A stretch of DNA of 64,000 bases from Symsagittifera roscoffensis (GCF_963678635.1 NC_087065.1:78315396-78379395); one strand, 5' to 3'; shown: positions 12,770 through 24,877, numbered from the stretch's first letter. Made by a program: numbers and translations. The notes: generated by a model from the letters alone, not told the origin.

Positions 12770-15700
12770 CCAGCCACAGTAGTACATTTTAGTATAACTT
12801 AATGCAGGCGTAGTGTTTGTTACACGGTCAGTCCTCTTTTCCCAACCACAGTAGTACACTTTAGTGTAAAGTATTGCAGGCGTAGTGTTGTTACACTGTA
12901 AGTCCTATTTTCCCATCCACAGTAATATACTGTAGTGTAAAATATTGCAGACGTATGGTTTGTTACATAGTCAGTCCTCTTTTCCCAACCACAGTAGTAC
13001 ATTTTAGAGTAACTTATTGCAGGCGTAGTGTTTGTTACACGGTCAGTCCTCTTTTCCCAACCGCAGTAGTACAATTTAGTGTAAAGTATTGCAGGCGTAG
13101 TGTTTGTTACACTTTAAGTCCTATTTTACCAACCACAGTAATATACTGTAGTGTAAAATATTGCAGACGTATGGTTTGTTACATAGTCAGTCCTCTTTTC
13201 CCAACCACAGTAGTACCTTTTAGAGTAACGTATTGTATGCGTAGTGTTGGTAACACGATCAGTCCTCCCAACCACATTAGTACGTTTTAGTGTAACGTAT
13301 CGCAGGCGTAAGGTTTGTTACACTGTCAGTCCTCTTTTCCCAACCACAGTAGTACATTTTAGTGTAACGTATTGCAGGCGTAGTGTTTGTTACACGGTCA
13401 GTCCTCTTTTCCCTACCACAGTAGTATGTTTTAGTGTAATGTATTGGAGGCGTAGTGTTTGTTACACTGTCAGTCCTCTTTTTCCAACAAGAGTAGTACA
13501 ATTTAGTATAGGGTATTGCAGGCGTATTGTTTGTTATACGGTCAGTCCTCTTTTCCCAACCACAGTAGTACATTTTATTGTAACGTATTGCAGGCGTAGT
13601 GTTTGTAACAATGTCAGTCCTCTTTTCCCAACCACAGTAGTACATTTTAGTGTAACGTATTGCATGCGTAGTATTTGTAACACCGTCAGTCCTCTTTTTC
13701 CAACCACATTAGTACAATTTAGTGTAAGGTATTGAAGGCGTAATGTTTGTTACACGGTCAGTCCTCTTTTCCCACCACAGTAGTACATTTTGGTGTAAAG
13801 TTTTGCAGGCGTAGTGTTTGTTACACGGTCAATCCTCTTTTCCCAACCACAGTCGAACAATTTAGTGTAACGTAATGCAGGCGTAATGTTTGTTACACGG
13901 TCAGTCTTCTTTTCCCAACCACAGTATTACATTTTGGTGTAAAGTTTTGCAGGCGTAGTGTTTGTTACACGGTCAGTCCTCTTTTCCCAACCACAGTCGT
14001 ACATTTTAGTGTAACGTATTGCAGGCTCAGTGTTTGATACACTGTCAGTCCTCTTTTCCCAATCACGGTAATATATTGTAGTGTAAAGTATTGCAGGCGT
14101 AGTGTTTGTTACATTGTTAGTCCTCTTTTACCAACCACAGTAGTACATTTTAGTGTAACGTATTGCAGGCGTAGTGTTTGTTACAATGTCAGTCCTCTTT
14201 TTCCAACCACAGTAGTACATTTTAGTGTAACGTATTGCAGTCGTAGTGTTTTTATAATGTCAGTCCTCTTTTCCCAACCACAGTAGTACATTTTAGCGTA
14301 AAGTATTGGAGGTGTAAGGTTTGTTACACTGTCAGTCCTCTTTTCACAACCACAGTAGTTTGTTTTAGTGTAACGTATTGCAGGCGTATTGTTTGTTACA
14401 CGGTCAGTCCCCTTTTCCCAACCACAGTAGTACAATTTAGTCTAAAGTATTGCCGGAGTAGTGTTTGTTAAAGTGTCAGTCCTCTTTTCCCAGTCACAGT
14501 AGTTTATTTCAGTGTAGCGAATTTCAGGCGTAGTGTTTGTTACACTGTCAGTCCTCTTTTACCAACCACAGTAGTACATTTTAGAGTAACGTTATGCAGG
14601 CATAGTGTTTGTTACACTGTCAGTTCTCTTTTCCCAAACAACGTAGTAAATTTTAGTGTAACGTCTTGCGGGCGTAGTGTTTGTTACACGGTCAGTCCTC
14701 TTTTCCCAACCACAGTAGTATTTTTTAGTGTAACGTAATGCAGACGTAATGTTTGTTACACTGTCAGTCCGTTTTTCCCAACCACTGTAGTACACTTTAT
14801 TATAAGGTATTGCAGGCGTAGTGTTTGTTACACGGTCAGTCCTCTATTTCCAATCGCAGTAGTACATTTCAGTGTAAAGTATTGCAGGCGTAGTGTTTGT
14901 TACACGGTCAGTCCTCTTTTCCCAACCACAGTAGTACATTTTAGTGTAAAGTATTGCAGGCGTAGTGTTTTTTGCACTATCAATTTTCTTTTCTTAACCA
15001 CATTAGTACATTTTAGTGTAACGTATTGCAGGCGTAGTGTTTGCTACACGGTCAGCCCTCTTTTCCCAACCAGAGTAGTACATTTAACTGTAAAGTATTG
15101 CAGGCGTAGTGCTTGTTTTACGGTCAGTCCTCTTTTCCCATCCACAGTAGTACATTTTAGAGTAACTTATTGCAGGCGTAATGTTTGTTACACTGTTATT
15201 TCTCTTTTCCCAACCACAGTAGTACATTTTAATGTAACGTATTGCAGGCGTAGTGTTTGTTACAATGTCAGTCCTCTTTTTCCAACCACAGTAGTACATT
15301 TTAGTGTAACGTATTGCAGTCGTAGTGTTTTTTACAACGTCAGTCCTCTTTTCCCAACCACAGTAGTACATTTTAGTGTAAAGTATTGGAGGTGTAAGGT
15401 TTGTTACACTGTCAGTCCTCTTTTTCCAACAACAGTAGTACATTTTAGTGTAACGTATTGCAGTGCAGGCGTAATGTTTGTTACACTGTCAGTCCTCTTT
15501 TCACAACCAAAGTAGTTTGTTTTAGTGTAACGTATTGCAGGCGTATTGTTTGTTACACGGTCAGTCCCCTTTTCCCAACCACAAAAGGTACAATTTAGTC
15601 TAAAGTATTGCAGGAGTAGTGTTTGTTACAGTGTCAGTCCCCTTTTCCCAGTCACAGTAGTACAATTTAGTCTAAAGTATTGCAGGAGTAGTGTTTGTCA

Positions 15701-16150
15701 CACTGTCAGTTCTCTTTTCCCAAACAACGTAGTAAATTTTAGTGTAACGTCTTGCGGGCGTAGTGTTTGTTACACGGTCAGTCCTCTTTTCCCAACCACA
15801 GTAGTATTTTTTAGTGTAACGTAATGCAGACGTAATGTTTGTTACACTGTCAGTCCGTTTTTCCCAACCACTGTAGTACACTTTATTATAAGGTATTGCA
15901 GGCGTAGTGTTTGTTACACGGTCAGTCCTCTTTTCCCAACCACAGTAGTACATTTTAGTGTAAAGTATTGCAGGCGTAGTGTTTTTTGCACTGTCAGTTC
16001 TCGTTTCCCAAACAACGTAGTAAATTTTAGTGTAACGTCTTGCGGGCGTAGTGTTTGTTACACGGTCAGTCCTCTTTTCCCAACCACAGTAGTACATTTT
16101 AGTGTAACGTATTGCAGTCGTAGTGTTTTTTACAACGTCAGTCCTCTTTT
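12770..16150 (+). repeat. Domain II 3.4-kb higher-order repeat, copy 2
   Basis: Second copy of the preceding unit, shorter by about 145 bp (two monomers plus a base). Most other differences visible by eye are scattered single bases, for example one A dropped in the TTTTTATAATG run near 14253. Homology to copy 1 runs until the TTTTTTACAACGTCAG monomer near 16130, after which the array continues into shorter-period duplications. The close match indicates a recent duplication by unequal exchange. Confidence 0.85.
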
Positions 16151-17730
16151 CCCAACCACAGTAGTACATTTTAGTGTAAAGTATTGGAGGTGTAAGGTTT
16201 GTTACACTGTCAGTCCTCTTTTTCCAACAACAGTAGTACATTTTAGTGTAACGTATTGCAGTGCAGGCGTAATGTTTGTTACACTGTCAGTCCTCTTTTC
16301 ACAACCAAAGTAGTTTGTTTTAGTGTAACGTATTGCAGGCGTATTGTTTGTTACACGGTCAGTCCCCTTTTCCCAACCACAAAAGGTACAATTTAGTCTA
16401 AAGTATTGCAGGAGTAGTGTTTGTTACAGTGTCAGTCCTCTTTTCCCAGTCACAGTAGTACAATTTAGTCTAAAGTATTGCAGGAGTAGTGTTTGTTACA
16501 CTGTCAGTTCTCTTTTCCCAAACAACGTAGTAAATTTTAGTGTAACGTCTTGCGGGCGTAGTGTTTGTTACACGGTCAGTCCTCTTTTCCCAACCACAGT
16601 AGTATTTTTTAGTGTAACGTAATGCAGACGTAATGTTTGTTACACTGTCAGTCCGTTTTTCCCAACCACTGTAGTACACTTTATTATAAGGTATTGCAGG
16701 CGTAGTGTTTGTTACACGGTCAGTCCTCTTTTCCCAACCACAGTAGTACATTTTAGTGTAAAGTATTGCAGGCGTAGTGTTTTTTGCACTGTCAGTTCTC
16801 TTTTCCCAAACAACGTAGTAAATTTTAGTGTAACGTCTTGCGGGCGTAGTGTTTGTTACACGGTCAGTCCTCTTTTCCCAACCACAGTAGTATTTTTTAG
16901 TGTAACGTAATGCAGACGTAATGTTTGTTTCACTGTCAGTCCTCTTTTTCCAACCACAGTAGTACATTTTAGTGTAACGTATTGCAGTCGTAGTGTTTTT
17001 TACAACGTCAGTCCTCTTTTCCCAACCACAGTAGTACATTTTAGAGTAACTTATTGCAGGCGTAATGTTTGTTACACTGTTATTTCTCTTTTCCCAACCA
17101 CAGTAGTACATTTTAATATAACGTATTGCAGGCGTAGTGTTTGTTACAATGTCAGTCCTCTTTTTCCAACCACAGTAGTACATTTTAGTGTAACGTATTG
17201 CAGTCGTAGTGTTTTTTACAACGTCAGTCCTCTTTTCCCAACCACAGTAGTACATTTTAGTGTAAAGTATTGGAGGTGTAAGGTTTGTTACACTGTCAGT
17301 CCTCTTTTTCCAACAACAGTAGTACATTTTAGTGTAACGTATTGCAGTGCAGGCGTAATGTTTGTTACACTGTCAGTCCTCTTTTCACAACCAAAGTAGT
17401 TTGTTTTAGTGTAACGTATTGCAGGCGTATTGTTTGTTACACGGTCAGTCCCCTTTTCCCAACCACAAAAGGTACAATTTAGTCTAAAGTATTGCAGGAG
17501 TAGTGTTTGTTACAGTGTCAGTCCTCTTTTCCCAGTCACAGTAGTACAATTTAGTCTAAAGTATTGCAGGAGTAGTGTTTGTTACACTGTCAGTTCTCTT
17601 TTCCCAAACAACGTAGTAAATTTTAGTGTAACGTCTTGCGGGCGTAGTGTTTGTTACACGGTCAGTCCTCTTTTCCCAACCACAGTAGTATTTTTTAGTG
17701 TAACGTAATGCAGACGTAATGTTTGTTACA
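15444..17730 (+). repeat. Domain II 798- and 1086-bp duplications marked by a 78-bp monomer
   Basis: The same block of about 380 bp, beginning at a monomer with a duplicated TGCAG (TTGCAGTGCAGGCG), recurs at offsets of 798 and 1086 bp. The duplicated hexamer lies at 15459, 16257 and 17343, with relatives at 12077 and 21192. Each offset equals a multiple of 72 plus 6, the extra length of that one monomer. The following monomers carry CCACAAAAGGTACAATTTAG and then GCAGGAGTAGTG, and are nearly identical in all copies. Confidence 0.85.
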
Positions 17731-17889
17731 CTGTCAGTCCGTTTTTCCCAACCACTGTAGTACACTTTATTATAAGGTATTGCAGGCGTAGTGTTTGTTA
17801 CACGGTCAGTCCTCTTTTCCCAACCACAGTAGTACATTTTAGTGTAAAGTATTGCAGGCGTAGTGTTTTTTGCACTGTCAGTTCTCTTT

Positions 17890-19730
17890 TCCCAAACAAC
17901 GTAGTAAATTTTAGTGTAACGTCTTGCGGGCGTAGTGTTTGTTACACGGTCAGTCCTCTTTTCCCATCCACAGTAGTATTTTTTAGTGTAACGTAATGCA
18001 GACGTAATGTTTGTTTCACTGTCAGTCCGTTTTTCCCAACCTGTGTAGTACAATTTATTATAAGGTATTGCAGGCGTAGTGTTTGTTACACGGTCAGTCC
18101 CCTTTTCCCAACCACAGTAGTACAATTTAGTCTAAAGTATTGCAGGAGTAGTGTTTGTTACACTGTCAGTTCTCTTTTCCCAAACAACGTAGTAAATTTT
18201 AGTGTAACGTCTTGCGGGCGTAGTGTTTGTTACACGGTCAGTCCTCTTTTCCCAACCACAGTAGTATTTTTTAGTGTAACGTAATGCAGACGTAATGTTT
18301 GTTACACTGTCAGTCCGTTTTTCCCAACCACTGTAGTACACTTTATTATAAGGTATTGCAGGCGTAGTGTTTGTTACATGGTCAGTCCTCTTTTCCCAAC
18401 CACAGTAGTATTTTTTAGTGTAACGTAATGCAGACGTAATGATTGTTACACTGTCAGTCCGTTTTTCCCAACCTGTGTAGTACAATTTATTATAAGGTAT
18501 TGCAGGCGTAGTGTTTGTTACACGGTCAGTCCCCTTTTCCCAACCACAGTAGTACAATTTAGTCTAAAGTATTGCAGGAGTAGTGTTTGTTACACTGTCA
18601 GTTCTCTTTTCCCAAACAACGTAGTAAATTTTAGTGTAAAGTATTGCAGGCGTAGTGTTTTTTACACGGTCAGTCCTCTTTTCCCAACCACAGTCGTACA
18701 TTTTAGTATAATGTATTGCAAGCGTAGTGTTTGTTACACGGTCAGTGCTCTTTTCCCGACCACGGTCGTACATTTTAGTATAACGTATTGCAGGCGTAGT
18801 GTTTGTTACACGGTCAGTGCTCTTTTCGCGACCACCGTAGTACGTTTCAGTGTAATGTATTGCAGGCGTAAGGTTTGTTACACTGCCAGTCCTCTATTCC
18901 AACCACAGTAAAATATGATAGTGTAAAGTATTGCAGGCGCAGTGTTTTTTACATTGTCAGTCCTCTTTTTCCAACCACAGTAGTAGACTTTAGTGTAAAG
19001 TATTGCAGGAGTAGTGTTTGTTACACGGTCAGTCCTCTTTTCCCAACCACAGTAGTATTTTTTAGTGTAACGTAATGCAGACGTAATGTTTGTTTCACTG
19101 TCAGTCCGTTTTTCCCAACCTGTGTAGTACAATTTATTATAAGGTATTGCAGGCGTAGTGTTTGTTACACGGTCAGTCCCCTTTTCCCAACCACAGTAGT
19201 ACAATTTAGTCTAAAGTATTGCAGGAGTAGTGTTTGTTACACTGTCAGTTCTCTTTTCCCAAACAACGTAGTAAATTTTAGTGTAACGTCTTGCGGGCGT
19301 AGTGTTTGTTACACGGTCAGTCCTCTTTTCCCAACCACAGTAGTATTTTTTAGTGTAACGTAATGCAGACGTAATGTTTGTTTCACTGTCAGTCCGTTTT
19401 TCCCAACCTGTGTAGTACAATTTATTATAAGGTATTGCAGGCGTAGTGTTTGTTACACGGTCAGTCCCCTTTTCCCAACCACAGTAGTACAATTTAGTCT
19501 AAAGTATTGCAGGAGTAGTGTTTGTTACACTGTCAGTTCTCTTTTCCCAAACAACGTAGTAAATTTTAGTGTAACGTCTTGCGGGCGTAGTGTTTGTTAC
19601 ACGGTCAGTCCTCTTTTCCCAACCACAGTAGTATTTTTTAGTGTAACGTAATGCAGACGTAATGTTTGTTACACTGTCAGTCCGTTTTTCCCAACCACTG
19701 TAGTACACTTTATTATAAAGTATTGCAGGC
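17890..19730 (+). repeat. 288-bp tetramer higher-order repeat
   Basis: Four successive variant monomers, marked by CAAACAACGTAGTAAATTTT, CTTGCGGGCG, TTTTTTAGTGTAACGTAATG and GTCCGTTTTTCCC, recur as a set. CAAACAACGTAG occurs near 17895 and 18183, and again near 19262 and 19550, each pair 288 bp apart. The series is interrupted by a foreign block at 18632-19029 that resembles the central array. Confidence 0.8.
18632..19029 (+). repeat. Central-array-type block embedded in the left array
   Basis: About 400 bp (5.5 monomers) of a variant order otherwise seen only in the central array. It includes CTCTTTTCGCGACCACCGTA, the 71-bp monomer CCAGTCCTCTATTCCAACC and GTAAAATATGATAGTG. Read base by base, it matches 29564-29961 without a difference I could find, and matches 28342-28739 with a few. 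It lies inside the 288-bp tetramer series of domain II. It looks like a non-local copy moved by gene conversion or ectopic exchange. Confidence 0.8.
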
Positions 19731-20189
19731 GTAGTGTTTGTTACACGGTCAGTCCTCTTTTCTTAACCACATTAGTATATTTTAGTGTAACGTATTGCAG
19801 GCGTAGTGTTTGCTACACGGTCAGCCCTCTTTTCCCAACCAGAGTAGTACATTTTAGTGTAAAGTATTGCAGGCGTAGTGATTGTTTTACGGTCAGTCCT
19901 CTTTTCCTATCCACAGTAGTACGTTTGAGAGTAACGTATTGCAGGTGTAATGTTTGTTACACTGTTATTTCTCTTTTCCCAACCACAGTAGTACATTTTA
20001 ATGTAACGTAATGCAGGCGTAGTGTTTGTTACAATGTCAGTCCTCTTTTTCCAACAACAGTAGTACATTTAAGTGTAAAGTTTTGCAGGCGTAGTGTTTT
20101 TTGCACTCTCAGTCTTCTTTTCTTAACCACAGTAGTACACTTTAGTGTAAAGTATTGCAGGCGTAGTGTTTTTTGCACTGTCAGTCTTC

Positions 20190-21070
20190 TTTCTTCTTTT
20201 CTTAACCACATTAGTACATTTTAGTGTAACGTATTGCAGGCGTAGTGTTTTTTGCACTGTCAGTATTCTTTCTTCTTTTCTTAACCACATTAGTACATTT
20301 TAGTGTAACGTATTGCAGGCGTAATGTTTGTTACACTGTTATTTCTCTTTTCCCAACCACAGTAGTACATTTTAATGTAACGTATTGCAGGCGTAGTGTT
20401 TGTTACAATGTCAGTCCTCTTTTTCCATCCTAAGTAGTACATTTTAGTGTAACGTATTGCAGGCATAGTGTTTGCTACACGGTCAGCCCTCTTTTCCCAA
20501 CCAGAGTAGTACATTTTAGTGTAAAGTATTGCAGGCGTAGTGCATGTTTTACGGTCAGTCCTCTTTTCCCATCCACAGTAGTACATTTTAGAGTAACGTA
20601 TTGCAGGCGTAATGTTTGTTACACTGTTATTTCTCTTTTCCCAACCACAGTAGTACATTTCAGTGTAAAGTATTGCAGGCGTAGTGTTTGTTACACTGTC
20701 AGTCCTCTTTTCCCAACCACAGTAGTACACTTTAGTGTAAAGTATTGCAGGCGTAGTGTTTTTTGCACTGTCAGTCTTCTTTCTTCTTTTCTTAACCACA
20801 TTAGTACATTTTAGTGTAACGTATTGCAGGCGTAGTGTTTTTTGCACTGTCAGTCTTCTTTCTTCTTTTCTTAACCACATTAGTACATTTTAGTGTAACG
20901 TATTGCAGGCGTAATGTTTGTTACACTGTTATTTCTCTTTTCCCAACCACAGTAGTACATTTTAATGTAACGTATTGCAGGCGTAGTGTTTGTTACAATG
21001 TCAGTCCTCTTTTTCCATCCTAAGTAGTACATTTTAGTGTAACGTATTGCAGTCGTAGTGTTTTTTACAA
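20190..21070 (+). repeat. 590-bp duplication with expanded pyrimidine tracts
   Basis: The stretch near 20225-20480 recurs at about 20815-21070, offset 590 bp (8 monomers plus 14). The extra length comes from 7-bp expansions in the pyrimidine run, which reads CTTCTTTCTTCTTTTCTTAA instead of the usual TCCTCTTTTCCCAA. These expanded monomers sit near 20190, 20270, 20783 and 20865. This is local slippage within one monomer type followed by duplication. Confidence 0.75.
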
Positions 21071-22200
21071 TGTTACTCCTCTTTTCCCAACCACAGTAGT
21101 ACATTTTAGTGTAAAGTATTGGAGGTGTAAGGTTTGTTACACTGTCAGTCCTCTTTTTCCAACAACAGTAGTACATTTTAGTGTAACGTATTGCAGTGCA
21201 GGCGTAATGTTTGTTTTACTGTCAGTCCTCTTTTCACAACCACAGTAGTTTGTTTTAGTGTAACGTATTGCAGGCGTATTGTTTGTTACACGGTCAGTCC
21301 CCTTTTCCCAACCACAGTAGTACAATTTAGTCTAAAGTATTGCAGGAGTAGTGTTTGTTACAGTGTCAGTCCTCTTTTCCCAGTCACAGTAGTTTATTTT
21401 AGTGTAGCGTATTTCAGGCGTAGTGTTTGTTACACTGTCAGTCCTCTTTTCCCAACATCAGTAGTACATTTTAGAGTAACGTTATGCAGGCATAGTGTTT
21501 GTTACACTGTCAGTTCTCTTTTCCCAAACAACGTAGTAAATTTTAGTGTAACATCTTGCGGGCGTAGTGTTTGTTACACGGTCAGTCCTCTTTTCCCAAC
21601 CACAGTAGTATTTTTTAGTGTAACGTAATGGAGACGTAATGTTTGTTACACTGTCAGTCCGTTTTTCTCAACCACTGTAGTACACTTTATTATAAGGTAT
21701 TGCAGGCGTAGTGTTTATTACAAGGTCAGTCCTCTACTTCCAATCGCAGTAGTACATTTCAGTGTAAAGTATTGCAGGCGTAGTGTTTGATTCACGATCA
21801 GTCCTCTTTTCCCAACCACAGTAGTACATTTTAGTGTAAAGTATTGCAGGCGTAGTGTTTTTTGCACTGTCAGTCTTCTTTTATTAACCACATTAGTACA
21901 TTTTAGTGTAACGTATTGCAGGCGTAGTGTTTGCTACACGGTCAGCCCTCTTTTCCCAACCAGAGTAGTACATTTAAGTGTAAAGTATTGCAGGCGTAAT
22001 GTTTGTTACACTGTTATTTCTCTTTTCCCAACCACAGTAGTACATTTTAATGTAACGTATTGGAGGCGTAAAGTTTGTTACACTGTCAGTCTTCTTTTCC
22101 CAACCGCAGTAGTAGATTTTAGAGTAACGTATTGCAGGCGTAGTATTCGTTACACTGCCAGTCCTCTTTTCCCAAACAAAGTAGTACATTTTAGTGTAAC

Positions 22201-23436
22201 CTGTTTCGAAATAATGATTTTTCAGGGACAATTTTTTTGTTCCGGTCATTGAAAATGGGAGAAATTTCGTTTTCGGGTGTATTTCAGTTTTTTCATTTTT
22301 TTCAGGTACAACCCAGTCTAATTTTCTGTGGTAGTTGATTTTGTGTGAAAAAAAAACTGAAATACACCCGAATACGAAGTTTCTCAAATATCATATTAAA
22401 ACCCGTGCAGTCCTAATTTGTTTCTCATTACAAAAATTTCATTTTTCCCCTATTGTCGAGAAAAACTTTTTGTTTCTTCTCTTAATTATTTGGTTTTCGG
22501 TTGAAACTTGGATTTTCCCTCTGAATTTGAGCAAAAAAAGCTAGCAAGCAGTTTTATTTTAATTGATTAATTGCCCAAAAGCCTACAATGGCTGAAATTA
22601 AAATGTAAAAACATAAATTTACTCAAGTAGCATTAGTTTTTCTGAGTATTTTTCCCGCATTTTTCGAATCAAAAACATAAATCATTCAGAAAACTGCTTA
22701 GAAAAACTGAAAAAAAACTCAATTTTTATTATTTGGGTCCCTTTACTAATCATTTTCCCCTGAGAAAGTAATTTTCTATTTATTTTTTTTACTATGATGC
22801 TCAAAAATAAAATGACTAATTTCCAGTTTCTGGTTCAACTCTTTTCTATCACACCACGCCAAAAATAACACTAATTTGAAAAAACTACTTTGTTGTATTT
22901 TTGAAGACTATGATTGGAACATTCTGTGCTACTTGCACAGATACCGCCTATCCTTGTTTTCATTTGATGACAGCTTTTTCTGGCGCCAGCATAGTCTTTT
23001 TGATTGTTTCAGAGAGATTACACAAAATTTCGATAACAAAGAACACTGATTTTTAAAGTTGATGATCAGCTATTAAAACAACTTTTGTACGCTTTGAAAT
23101 GTTGTTGCCCCAAGAAAATGTTTTTGTCAAAATAGTTTTCGTGCACTTTTCGTAGATTGCCGAGGCTACAGTTAACGTACCGTTTATTTCGGTCAACATG
23201 GTGATTAATACGTATGAAGTGCCAGACAAGATTACTTCATTGTAATTTTTGAATAGTGAAACGCAACCATAATCATGAAAAATCTTTATTCTATCATCAA
23301 AATTTATTTACAAAAGTCTCTAAACTTGACCCAATTAAAAACCTTGGCTTCCCGGAGGTAATTTTTTGGTTTGTTTTGACCCCTAATAGACGAAATATCT
23401 TACCCTGATAGCTAGAAGGTCGGGATTGGATTAGAG
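22201..23436 (+). repeat. Interspersed module A1 (full length)
   Basis: A 1236-bp AT-rich segment unlike the satellite, starting CTGTTTCGAAATAATGA and ending GGGATTGGATTAGAG. Copies A2 (23636) and A3 (57390) start and end at the same bases. The first 355 bp contain a long inverted repeat; this part is missing from the truncated A' copies further right. The interior is A/T-rich and holds small landmarks such as CTGTGC-TACTT-GCACAG (22924-22940) and GTTAACGTACCG. No open frame longer than chance and no recognisable protein similarity were seen on either strand. It lies directly between a satellite AGTGTAAC arm on the left and TTTGTTATAATG on the right. It could be a non-autonomous mobile element or a fossil of the ancestral repeat unit; the sequence alone does not decide. 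Confidence 0.88.
22261..22383. repeat. 33-bp inverted repeat in module A1
   Basis: The left arm 22261-22293 contains TTCGGGTGTATTTCAGTTTT; the right arm 22351-22383 contains AAAACTGAAATACACCCGAA. They pair over 33 bp with one T/G and one T/T mismatch around a 57-nt loop. The core of 20 bp is perfect. It could form a cruciform in DNA or a stem-loop in a transcript. Confidence 0.9.
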
Positions 23437-23635
23437 TTTGTTATAATGTCAGTCCTCTTTTCCCCACCAAAGTAGTACATTTTAGTGTAAAGTAATGGAG
23501 GCGTAAGGTTTGTTACACTGTCAGTCCTCTTTTTCCAACAACAGTAGTACATTTTCGTTTAACGTAATGTAGGTGTGGTGTTTGTTACACGGTCAGTCCT
23601 TTTTTTCCAAAGAAAGTAGTACATTTTAGTGTAAC
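23437..23635 (+). repeat. Satellite island between modules A1 and A2
   Basis: About 2.8 satellite monomers, beginning TTTGTTATAATGTCAG and ending TTTTAGTGTAAC, in the same orientation as the main arrays. The A1-to-A2 start distance is 1435 bp, so A1 plus this island forms one tandem unit. The last monomers before A2 resemble those before A1 and A3, including a diverged form with AAAGTAGTACATTTTAGTG. The A modules therefore appear to have been duplicated together with flanking satellite. Confidence 0.93.
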
Positions 23636-24877
23636 CTGTTTCGAAATAATGATTTTTTAGGGACAATTTTTTTGTTCCGGTCATTGAAAATGGGAGAAAT
23701 TTCGTTTTCGGGTGTATTTCAGTTTTTTCATTTTTTCCGGGTACAACCCAGTCTAATTTTCTGTGGTACTTGATTTTGTGTGAAAAATAAAACTGAAATA
23801 CACCCGAATACGAAGTTTCTCAAATATCATATTAAAACCCGTGCAGTCCTAATTTGTTTCTCATTACAAAAATTTCATTTTAACCCTTATTGTCGAGAAA
23901 AACTTCTTGTTTCTCCTCTTAATTATTTGGTTTTCGGTTGAAATTTGGATTTTCCCTCTGAATTTGAGCAAAAAAAGCTAGCAAGCAGTTTTATTTTAAT
24001 TGATTAATTGCCCAAAAGCCTACAATGGCTGAAATTAAAATGTAAAAACATAAATTTACTCAAGTAGCATTAGTTTTTCTGAGTATTTTTTCCCGCATTT
24101 TTCCCATCAAAAACGTAAATCATTCAGAAAACTGCTTAGAAAAACTGAAAAAAAACTCAATTTTTATTATTTGGGTCCTTTTACTAATAATTTTCCTAGA
24201 GAAAGTAATTTTCTATTTATTTTTTTTACTAGGATGCTCAAAAATAAAATGACTATTTTCTAGTTTTTGGTTCAACTCGTTTTTATCACACCACGCCAAA
24301 AATAACGACACTAATTTGAAAAAACTACTTTGTTGTATTTTTGAAGACTATGATTGGAACATTCTGTGCTACTTGCACAGAAACCGCCTATCCTTGTTTT
24401 CTTATGATGACATCTTTTTCTGTCGCCAGCATAGTCTTTTTGATTGTTTCAGAGAGATTACACAAAGTTTCGATAAAAAAGAACAATGATTTTTAAAATT
24501 GATGATCAGCTATTAAAACAACTTTTGTACGCTTTGAAATGTTGTTGTCCTAAGAAAATGTTTTTGTCAAAATAGTTTTTGTGCACTTTTCGTAGATTGC
24601 CGAGGCTACAGTTAACGTACCGTTTAATTCGGTCAACATGGTAATTTAAACGTATGAAGTGCCAGACAAGATTACTTCATTGTATTTTTTGAATAGTGAA
24701 ATGCAACCATAATCATGCAAAAATCTTTATTCTATCATCAAAAACTATTTACAAAAGTCTCTAAACTTGACCGAATTGAAAACCTTGGCTTCCCGGAGGT
24801 AATTTTTTGGTTTGATTTGACCCCTAATAGACGAAATATCTTACCCTGATAGCTAGAAGGTCGGGATTGGATTAGAG
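23636..24877 (+). repeat. Interspersed module A2 (full length)
   Basis: A 1242-bp copy of module A with the same start (CTGTTTCGAAATAATGA) and end (GGATTAGAG) as A1. Differences from A1 are scattered substitutions and short indels in A/T runs, such as TTTTTTCCGGG for the TTTTTTTCAGG of A1. The satellite resumes at once with TTTGTTACAATG. Like A1 it has no supportable coding region. Confidence 0.88.
23696..23819. repeat. 33-bp inverted repeat in module A2
   Basis: Same inverted repeat as in A1. The left arm is 23696-23728 and the right arm 23787-23819, with the perfect core TTCGGGTGTATTTCAG / CTGAAATACACCCGAA kept. The A-run side of the right arm is interrupted (AAAAATAAAACTG), which shortens the loop-proximal pairing. 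Confidence 0.88.

Larger units (their letters stand above)
1..22200 (+). repeat. Left 72-bp satellite array
   Basis: About 308 head-to-tail monomers of a 72-bp satellite, with no inversion of orientation seen. Landmarks recurring in each monomer are AGTGTAACGTATTGCAGG, GTAGTGTTTGTTACAC, GGTCAGTCCTCTTTTCCC and AACCACAGTAGTACATTTT. Most copies are exactly 72 bp; a minority are 70-78 bp through small indels in the pyrimidine run or next to GCAGG. The first base of the window is mid-monomer, so the array continues to the left. Variant monomers cluster: copies with TTGCATGCGTAATG or GTAGCTCATTTT dominate to about 9240, while copies with TCTTGCGGGCG, CAAACAACGTAG and GTCCGTTTTTCCC dominate after it. 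It ends at module A1 immediately after an AGTGTAAC arm. The family is not one I recognise; assignment as a satellite rests on tandem structure alone. Confidence 0.97.

Noticed and set aside
1-22200. CRISPR array
   Set aside because: The entire 72-bp unit is conserved, with no unique spacers of constant length, no leader and no cas genes.
21974-22387. 137-codon minus-strand frame across the satellite/A1 junction, with a similar frame at 57380-57574
   Set aside because: The shared stretch (EIHPKTKF) comes from the foldback arm and from module duplication; the frame joins satellite to AT-rich DNA and has no supporting features.
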